Source: a bacterium (lineage in GTDB: Bacteria > Verrucomicrobiota > Verrucomicrobiia > Opitutales > UBA953). From it: a DNA stretch of 5,644 bases. The position numbers and the translations under genes were made by a program. Shown one piece after another: positions 1 to 5,154 of this stretch; position 1 is the stretch's first letter; each line of letters opens with the position of its first letter. The DNA lies in the NCBI GenBank assembly GCA_009926645.1, contig RFOO01000085.1, positions 1 to 5,644 of the forward strand, read 5' to 3'. The notes beneath the pieces are model-generated. The model ran no database searches. It had not been told where the DNA came from and saw only the letters and a program-made list of their open reading frames with translations.

Positions 1-531
1 TACAGGGGGACGATTGGCTGGTGCTGGCTGATTCGGCGTGATGATAATTGGAGGAAGTTCATTCCTTGGAATAGAGGGAGCTGGTCGCGCCGAAGGAAGA
101 GGGGGAGGGGTTGGTCCAGGTCGACTTGGAATAGGTGGTGCAGGACGTGGTGTCGCGGATGCCACAGGTGGCTTCGGCGATGGAACGCTGGTGCTGGTGG
201 CCACCGTTGGTTTTGGAGTTTCTGCTTTGGGAGCAGGAGCAGGGACAGGCGCAGGCTCGGGAGCCTTGGGCGCTTCTACGACGGCCTTTTTCGGAACTTT
301 GTCTTCGATAAACTCGAAAAACTCTTTGCGATAAGTTTTTCCTAAGTTGCTCGAGGGAGCAGGTTTTTTGCCTTCGACGTAAACGATATCTTGGAAGTCG
401 GGGCGGGCCGCGACAAACTGATCCACTAAGCCCAAGAGAGTCTTCACCTCGATGCCAAGCTCTTTGGCGACATCGCTAAAACGTTGCGAGGCTGAGGGCT
501 TTTTGGCTTCGGGTTTTTTCTTCTCGGTCAT
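1..531 (-). CDS. infB: Translation initiation factor IF-2, N-terminal part (runs off left edge)
   Basis: IF-2 is the GTPase that delivers initiator tRNA to the 30S subunit and promotes 70S joining. Only the first 177 codons are here; the frame is open to the left edge, so the GTPase core is outside the window. The protein starts MTEKKKPEAKKPSASQ. Residues about 16-45 (RFSDVAKELGIEVKTLLGLV) resemble the small helical IF2_N domain (AKELG...LL pattern). Residues about 60-80 add a short charged segment, and from about 84 to the edge it is a Pro/Ala-rich, probably disordered linker (PAPVPAPAPKAE, TPPPLPSARPAP), as in many IF-2 proteins. ATG at 531 is the first in-frame start and gives the right N-terminus; no Shine-Dalgarno is visible before it. 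It follows nusA by 40 bases on the same strand, the classical nusA-infB order, and this synteny carries much of the identification because the G domain is not visible. Confidence 0.85.
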   Translation of the reverse strand, partial: MTEKKKPEAKKPSASQRFSDVAKELGIEVKTLLGLVDQFVAARPDFQDIVYVEGKKPAPSSNLGKTYRKEFFEFIEDKVPKKAVVEAPKAPEPAPVPAPAPKAETPKPTVATSTSVPSPKPPVASATPRPAPPIPSRPGPTPPPLPSARPAPSIPRNELPPIIITPNQPAPANRPPV

Positions 532-571
532 GTGTAACTAGAATTAGTGGAGAGTTTTTAATCTTTATGAA

Positions 572-1828
572 TTAGGACTGACCAGTGGTTTTTGCTTTGG
601 CTACAGCCTCGAGAACCACGTTGATTTCTTCGGGTGAGAGGTCGGTGCCACTAAAGTCTTCCGCCGTGACGCCTTCAAAAGAAGCTAAGCTTTCGATACC
701 TAGACCAATAAATTTAGCGACCAGTTCAGGTGAAAGGTGAAGTTGTGCAGCCAAGCGAATCGCTTTTTCTCCTAATTGAGCATCGAGGCTTTCAGGAGCG
801 TGGGTAGACTTGGTGATATCCAAGCGCCAGCCCATCAGTTTGGAAGTGAGGCGGGCGTTGCGACCCTTGGAACCAATCGCAATACGCATATCATCCTCAT
901 TTACCTCGAAGTGGATGAGGCGATTACGTTCGTCGATGTGAACATTACGAGGTTTAGCAGGACGAATCGCTTCTTCGAGCAGTTGAAGGGGTTCAGAGTG
1001 CCAGCGAATAATATCAATCTTCTCTCCGTTGAGTTCCTTGACGATATTACGCACGCGTGCGCCTCGGGCACCAACGCAGGCACCCACGGGGTCGACTTTG
1101 GGGTCGGCCGAGTCCACGGCAATCTTTGTGCGGTAGCCAGGGTCGCGAGCCATGGCAGCAATGCGCACGGTTTTATCTCCAATTTCCGCTACTTCGAGTT
1201 CGAGAAGGCGACGAACAAAATTGGGGTGTGCTCGAGAGAGAACGAATTCACGACCTCTTTGGGAGTCTTCGCGAATTTCGAGAAGTAAACAACGAATGCG
1301 GTCACCAGTTCTAAATTCTTCACCTTGGCAACGTTCAGCGCGGGTTAAAACAGCTTCGGCCGAGCCTAATTCAACCACGACATTGCCTCGCTCAGTTCGA
1401 CGCACCACGCCCGTCACAATATCACCCACTTTGTCTTTATATTCTTTAAAGACTTGGTCTTTTTCGATTTTACGAAAACGTTGATTCAATAATTGTTGGG
1501 TGGTTTTTGCCGCAATGCGTCCGAGGTCGGCTACCGCAATGGGCCGACGAATTTCATCACCAACGCGTGCATTGACGTCGAAAGTCACTGCCATGACTGG
1601 ATTCATTTCGCGCTGAGGGTCGGAAACGGCATCGGTAACGGTGTAGACCGCAAAGGCTTCAAGTTTGCCCGTTTGTGGATCTGCTTTAACTTCGATGTTT
1701 TGACCCGCTAAAACGGATTTTTCGACCGAGGCTTTGATGGCTTCAGAAATTAAGACGCAGGCTTCATCTTTGGGGATGTGCTTCTCTTTTTCGAGGTATT
1801 GCAGGTAGGGTTTAATGTCTACGCTCAT
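572..1828 (-). CDS. nusA: Transcription termination/antitermination factor NusA
   Basis: NusA binds RNA polymerase and nascent RNA, promoting pausing and intrinsic termination and serving in antitermination complexes. The 418-residue protein shows the family order: RNAP-binding N-terminal domain (about 1-125), S1 domain (about 134-198, GDIVTGVVRR to FVLSRAHPNF), KH1 (about 230-295, VGARGARV with GxxG at 253-256) and KH2 (about 300-345, IAIGSKGRNARLTSK with GxxG at 319-322). A helix-hairpin-helix-like tail follows (about 365-410, VAKFIGLGIESLASFEGV). It is shorter than E. coli NusA (495 residues), which carries two C-terminal acidic repeats; here there is room for one such unit. I chose ATG at 1828 (MSVDIKPYLQYLEKEK). 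The open frame reaches a TTG at 1864, but that lies in the T tract of a terminator and adds 12 unrelated residues. No Shine-Dalgarno is visible; the 30 bases before the ATG are C-rich. infB follows after 40 bases. rimP, often upstream of nusA, is absent, so nusA is first in its operon here. Confidence 0.97.
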   Translation of the reverse strand: MSVDIKPYLQYLEKEKHIPKDEACVLISEAIKASVEKSVLAGQNIEVKADPQTGKLEAFAVYTVTDAVSDPQREMNPVMAVTFDVNARVGDEIRRPIAVADLGRIAAKTTQQLLNQRFRKIEKDQVFKEYKDKVGDIVTGVVRRTERGNVVVELGSAEAVLTRAERCQGEEFRTGDRIRCLLLEIREDSQRGREFVLSRAHPNFVRRLLELEVAEIGDKTVRIAAMARDPGYRTKIAVDSADPKVDPVGACVGARGARVRNIVKELNGEKIDIIRWHSEPLQLLEEAIRPAKPRNVHIDERNRLIHFEVNEDDMRIAIGSKGRNARLTSKLMGWRLDITKSTHAPESLDAQLGEKAIRLAAQLHLSPELVAKFIGLGIESLASFEGVTAEDFSGTDLSPEEINVVLEAVAKAKTTGQS

Positions 1829-1862
1829 GGTGATACGGTGGGTGTGTTGGGAAATGGGGGAC

Positions 1863-1890
1863 AAAAAAGGCGGGTCCGGTTGGACCCACC
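1863..1890 (-). terminator. Intrinsic terminator in the nusA leader (candidate attenuator)
   Basis: Read on the minus strand, GGTGGGTCC (1890-1882), loop AACC (1881-1878) and GGACCCGCC (1877-1869) form a 9-pair stem with one G-U pair and a tetraloop, followed at once by six Ts (1868-1863). This is a textbook rho-independent terminator. On the plus strand the hairpin is followed by TTAATG, so it points only leftwards. No minus-strand gene ends here: the region to the right is intergenic and then ettA on the plus strand. It therefore sits between the putative nusA promoter and the nusA ATG (35 bases before it), which suggests premature termination in the leader. The structure is seen in the sequence; the attenuation role is inferred. 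Confidence 0.85.
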
Positions 1891-1903
1891 TTAATGAAAG
1901 GTG
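1887..1903 (-). promoter_or_regulatory. Alternative (antiterminator-like) hairpin overlapping the leader terminator
   Basis: On the minus strand CACCTT (1903-1898), loop TCATT (1897-1893) and AAGGTG (1892-1887) form a perfect 6-pair hairpin, extendable by one U-G pair. Its 3' arm shares GGTG (1890-1887) with the 5' arm of the terminator, so the two hairpins cannot both form fully. With the predicted start near 1906 it would be the first structure made by the nascent transcript. The terminator stem is longer and more stable, so any antitermination would need a bound factor, RNA polymerase pausing or kinetic trapping. This function is inferred. Confidence 0.45.
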
Positions 1904-1912
1904 ACTGTCTTT

Positions 1913-1941
1913 GATTTAGTGGGGAAGGGTTTCACTGTCAA
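1913..1941 (-). promoter_or_regulatory. Putative sigma70-type promoter of nusA-infB
   Basis: On the minus strand a perfect -35 box TTGACA (1941-1936) is followed after 17 bases by TAAATC (1918-1913). TAAATC matches TATAAT at the T1, A2 and A4 positions; CTAAAT, one base upstream, is the other choice. The expected transcription start is near 1906, giving a leader of about 78 bases to the ATG at 1828. The -35 is strong and the -10 weak. It is the only good promoter-like site I see for nusA. Confidence 0.55.
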
Positions 1942-1959
1942 GCGGGATGGCTTTATGAC
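1931..1959 (+). promoter_or_regulatory. Weak candidate promoter of ettA
   Basis: On the plus strand TTCACT (1931-1936, 4 of 6 to TTGACA) and TATGAC (1954-1959, 4 of 6 to TATAAT) are separated by 17 bases, with an expected start near 1966, about 45 bases before ettA. Its -35 abuts and overlaps by one base the -35 of the divergent nusA promoter. Both boxes are imperfect, so this is a tentative call. Confidence 0.3.
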
Positions 1960-2011
1960 TTAAGTATGTCTTCGGCTTGCTCTAAGGGTAACTTGGGGAA
2001 ATCTTCCCGAT

Positions 2012-3688
2012 ATGGCCGACGATAAGGTTATCTTTACGATGACGGGAGTGACGAAACACTTCGAGAAGAAGCCCGTTTTTAAGGATATCTCGCTGTCATA
2101 TTTTTACGGAGCCAAGATTGGAGTCTTGGGTCTGAATGGCTCAGGTAAATCCACTCTGCTTAAAATTATGGCAGGGGAGGACACGGAATTTGATGGCGAA
2201 ATTAGTCGAGTGGCTGGGTATACCTTAGGGTACTTGGCCCAAGAGCCACGACTGAATGAAAGTAAAACCGTTGCAGAAAATGTGCAGGAAGCCGTGGGTG
2301 AAATGAAAGCCTTACTCGAAGAGTATGATGATACATTTATTAAAGTTTCCGAAACAGATGAGGCGAAAGAGCAGGAAAAAATTTTAGCACGGCAGGCTGA
2401 AATTCAAACCATACTCGATGCGCGGGGAGGCTGGGATTTGGATGCGCGGATTGAAATGGCAATGGATGCGCTGCGGTGTCCACCCGGGGAAGCTCTCGTT
2501 TCCACACTCTCAGGTGGAGAGAAGCGTCGCGTGGCACTTTGTCGTCTTTTGTTAATGGAGCCCGATGTGCTCTTGCTCGATGAGCCTACGAATCATTTGG
2601 ACGCCGACACGGTCGCATGGCTCGAGCGGCATCTACAGAATTACAAAGGCACGGTCATTGCGATTACCCACGACCGTTATTTTTTAGATAATGTTGCTGG
2701 GTGGATTTTAGAATTGGATCGGGGTCGAGGAGTACCTTGGAAGGGCAATTACTCCTCCTGGTTAGAGCAAAAGAGAATCCGTTTAGAGGCCGAGGAGAAG
2801 CAATCCGCCGCTCGTCAGCGTTCGATGCAACGTGAACGCGAGTGGGCTGGGTCTTCCCCTAAAGCGCGAGTCGCTAAAAACAAAGCCCGTCTTCGTGCCT
2901 ACGAGCAAATGCTTTCTCAAGATCAGTTGCAGGTAGAAAAAACCGCTGAAATTTGGATTCCTCCAGGTCCACGTTTAGGAGGATCAGTGATTGAGGCGAA
3001 AGGATTAATGAAAGCCTATGGCGATCGAGTTTTATTTGAAGAGGTGAACTTCACCTTACCCGCTGGCGGTATTGTCGGTATTATTGGGCCAAATGGTGCA
3101 GGGAAAACGACGCTCTTTCGTCTCCTTACCGGACAGGAAAAGCCGGATAAAGGAACACTAATGATTGGTGATACTGTAAAATTAGCTCACGTGGATCAAA
3201 CCCGCGATGCCCTGCCTGCAGATAAGGCATTATGGGAGGCAATCTCTGACGGACAAGAGATGGTGCACTTGGGTAAGGTCATGATTCCCGCTCGTGCCTA
3301 CGCTGCCCGTTTTGGTTTCACTGGCGATGTTCAACAAAGAAAAGTCGGTATCATGTCTGGGGGTGAACGTAATCGTATTCATTTAGCACGACTGATTAAA
3401 TCAGGCGCTAATGTTCTGTTGCTCGATGAACCAACGAATGATTTGGACGTGAATACTATTCGTGCTCTAGAGGATGCATTGGAATCTTTTGCGGGATGTG
3501 CCGTCATCATTTCACACGACCGTTGGTTCCTTGACCGTGTGGCTACGCATATTTTGGCCTTTGAAGACGAAGGTAAAATCACCTGGCATGAAGGTAATTA
3601 TGGTGATTACTTAGAAGATCGCCGTCGGCGATTAGGAATCGACGCAGATACTCCACGCCGTCCGAAATACCGTCGTCTTACCCGTTAA
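2012..3688 (+). CDS. ettA: ABC-F ATPase, energy-dependent translational throttle EttA
   Basis: EttA is a soluble ABC-F protein that binds the ribosomal E site and, depending on the ATP/ADP state, gates the first translocation or peptide-bond steps. The 558-residue protein (E. coli EttA is 555) has two ATPase domains and no membrane segments. NBD1 has Walker A GLNGSGKST (40-48), signature LSGGE (166-170), Walker B VLLLDE (186-191, catalytic E191) and switch H220. An arm insertion lies at about 95-140. The linker/PtIM (about 245-320) contains GNYSSWLEQK, REWAGSSPKARVAKNKARLR and WIPPGPRLG, the EttA pattern that contacts P-site tRNA. NBD2 has Walker A GPNGAGKTT (359-367), MSGGE (448-452), Walker B with E473, and H502. 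The C-terminus RRPKYRRLTR is also EttA-like. These traits favour EttA over antibiotic-resistance ABC-Fs, Uup or YheS. ATG 2012 is the only start before an upstream in-frame stop at 1961. It diverges from nusA, and its 3' end overlaps malQ by 11 bases. Confidence 0.95.
   Translation: MADDKVIFTMTGVTKHFEKKPVFKDISLSYFYGAKIGVLGLNGSGKSTLLKIMAGEDTEFDGEISRVAGYTLGYLAQEPRLNESKTVAENVQEAVGEMKALLEEYDDTFIKVSETDEAKEQEKILARQAEIQTILDARGGWDLDARIEMAMDALRCPPGEALVSTLSGGEKRRVALCRLLLMEPDVLLLDEPTNHLDADTVAWLERHLQNYKGTVIAITHDRYFLDNVAGWILELDRGRGVPWKGNYSSWLEQKRIRLEAEEKQSAARQRSMQREREWAGSSPKARVAKNKARLRAYEQMLSQDQLQVEKTAEIWIPPGPRLGGSVIEAKGLMKAYGDRVLFEEVNFTLPAGGIVGIIGPNGAGKTTLFRLLTGQEKPDKGTLMIGDTVKLAHVDQTRDALPADKALWEAISDGQEMVHLGKVMIPARAYAARFGFTGDVQQRKVGIMSGGERNRIHLARLIKSGANVLLLDEPTNDLDVNTIRALEDALESFAGCAVIISHDRWFLDRVATHILAFEDEGKITWHEGNYGDYLEDRRRRLGIDADTPRRPKYRRLTR
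3618..3632. repeat. Short GC-rich inverted repeat near the convergent gene ends
   Basis: ATCGCC (3618-3623), GTC, GGCGAT (3627-3632) is a perfect 6-base inverted repeat within the last codons of ettA (DRRRRL region). On the minus strand it lies 45 bases past the malQ stop. No clear T tract follows on either strand (minus: CTTCTAAG), so it could at most be a weak 3'-end hairpin for the malQ message. It may simply reflect arginine codons. Confidence 0.35.
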
Positions 3689-5153
3689 ACCGATTCGATT
3701 TCACTAAGCGATATTGCCATTCTTCGACCTGAGTGAAAAGGTGGGCCAGTTCGGCATCGGTCATGCGCCAGCGCCAATTTCCTTGAGGATTTCCTGGAGT
3801 GTTGAAACGGGCTTCGGTGCCAAGTTCGAGTAAATCTTGTGCCGCAATCATGGCGCAGACTCCGGGACTATCGAGTGCTGCTTGAGCAAGGTCTTTGGCG
3901 GGGTGATGAATGTGACCAAGTGCTTCATGGAGGTGACGCTGTTCCTCGCCACTGAGGGTTTTCATCCAACCTTCGACGGTGTCGTTATCATGAGTTCCAG
4001 TATAAACGACCCGATCTGGCGTAATGTTGGCTGGGTGGTGCGGGTTCCCGGCTGGGTTACTAAAACCAAATTGTAAAACAGCCATGCCAGGAAGTTGGGC
4101 AGCTTTTCGTAGCACATCAACGCCAGGGGATAAGAGCCCTAGATCCTCAGCGACGAGTGGTAAGTCTCCTAACGCTTGCGTAAAGGCTATGCCAGGCCCC
4201 TCGCGCCATTCACCTTGTCGAGCATTCGGTGCATCGGCGGGAACGCTCCAGTAATCACAAATTCCACGAAAATGATCGATACGAATGACATCAAAAAGTC
4301 TTAAGTCGTGGTGTACGCGCGATTGCCACCACGCAAAATTATCGGCTGCGTGCCGAGGCCAGTCATAGAGAGGGTTGCCCCAGAGTTGTCCGTCTTCGGC
4401 GAAGTAATCAGGAGGAACGCCTGCGACAAATTTGGGTCGTTGCCACTCATCTAGCTGAAAGAGTTCAGGTTTGGCCCAGAGGTCACAACCATCGGCGGAA
4501 ACATAGATAGGTTCATCGCCGATTAATTTAACTCTGCGATGAGTCGCGTACTGTTTTAAAGCAAACCACTGCTCTGAGAAAAGAAACTGCAAAACAGCAG
4601 CCTGCTGATAAAGTTCTTTATCGGGTTCGCACTCAGTCCAAAGGCTGGGTGCCATAAATTGATTTTGGATGCGCAGGGCAGAGAAACGACACCAGTCATG
4701 TAGCCAACTCTCTTCGTTGCGACAAAACTCCCGAAAGGCAGAATGATTTTGCAGGATTTTTACTCCCCGTTCAGCGGCCTTTTGTAAAGCCGGTCTTAAC
4801 TCATGCCAAAGCCGCCCATAATCGGTGTTTTCTTCCTCTGATCTTTGGAGAGACTGGATTTCTTCATTGGTTAGAAAACCACGGTGACGTAAATCTTCTA
4901 AATCTAAGAGGTAGGGGTTTCCCGCAAAAACGGAAAGTGCTTGATAAGGTGAATCTCCAAATCCTGTAGGACCGAGAGGACAAACTTGCCACCAGCTGAA
5001 TCCTGCTTGAGCGAGGAAGTCGACAAAGTGTCTGGCGCCAGCACCCAAAGAGCCCACGGGTCCTTTGCCAGGTAGGGCGGTTAGGTGAAGTAATACACCA
5101 GCGGTTCGCTCCGGAAAAGCACGGCAGCGAAATAGCGGAGACACCTCAGACAT
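3678..5153 (-). CDS. malQ: 4-alpha-glucanotransferase (amylomaltase), GH77
   Basis: This cytoplasmic enzyme moves alpha-1,4-glucan segments between maltodextrins or to glucose, in maltodextrin and glycogen use. The 491-residue protein is the compact, Thermus-like form (about 500 residues), without the long N-terminal extension of E. coli MalQ. Seen motifs: RTAGVLLHLTALPG (16-29), WWQVCPLGPTGFGDSPY (54-70), GDEPIYVSADGCDLWAKPE (212-230), and VPPDYF...GQLWGNPLYDW (246-265). The catalytic triad is D293 in IRIDHFRG (nucleophile), E336 in LVAEDLG (acid/base) and D389 in GTHDNDT (stabiliser). NTPGNPQGNWRWR (451-463) is also typical. All key residues are present. ATG 5153 follows the stop of the isomerase gene by one base (TGAGATG on the minus strand), suggesting co-transcription and translational coupling. 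Its stop lies inside the last codons of ettA. No other glycogen gene is visible. Confidence 0.96.
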   Translation of the reverse strand: MSEVSPLFRCRAFPERTAGVLLHLTALPGKGPVGSLGAGARHFVDFLAQAGFSWWQVCPLGPTGFGDSPYQALSVFAGNPYLLDLEDLRHRGFLTNEEIQSLQRSEEENTDYGRLWHELRPALQKAAERGVKILQNHSAFREFCRNEESWLHDWCRFSALRIQNQFMAPSLWTECEPDKELYQQAAVLQFLFSEQWFALKQYATHRRVKLIGDEPIYVSADGCDLWAKPELFQLDEWQRPKFVAGVPPDYFAEDGQLWGNPLYDWPRHAADNFAWWQSRVHHDLRLFDVIRIDHFRGICDYWSVPADAPNARQGEWREGPGIAFTQALGDLPLVAEDLGLLSPGVDVLRKAAQLPGMAVLQFGFSNPAGNPHHPANITPDRVVYTGTHDNDTVEGWMKTLSGEEQRHLHEALGHIHHPAKDLAQAALDSPGVCAMIAAQDLLELGTEARFNTPGNPQGNWRWRMTDAELAHLFTQVEEWQYRLVKSNRFNG

Positions 5154-5154
5154 C

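Noticed and set aside
38..334. Glycine/alanine-rich 98-codon open frame on the plus strand.
   Set aside because: It is the antisense of the proline-rich IF-2 linker (Pro codons read as Gly on the other strand), hence low complexity without coding meaning.
776..1288. 170-codon open frame on the plus strand.
   Set aside because: It lies entirely antisense to nusA, whose domains are unmistakable; the composition shows it to be a shadow frame.
572..1864. Longer NusA starting at TTG 1864 (12 extra residues).
   Set aside because: The TTG is part of the T tract of the leader terminator and the extra residues (SPISQHTHRIT) do not look like a NusA N-terminus; ATG 1828 begins right at the conserved domain.
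1863..1890. The hairpin as terminator of a minus-strand gene or small RNA lying to its right.
   Set aside because: No minus-strand coding frame or RNA gene is recognisable between 1890 and 2011, and ettA is on the other strand; a leader terminator fits better, although a very short sRNA cannot be excluded.
2012..3688. ABC transporter ATPase or antibiotic-resistance ABC-F.
   Set aside because: There is no membrane domain or partner permease, and the arm, PtIM linker and C-terminus match EttA rather than Vga/Msr/Lsa-type proteins.
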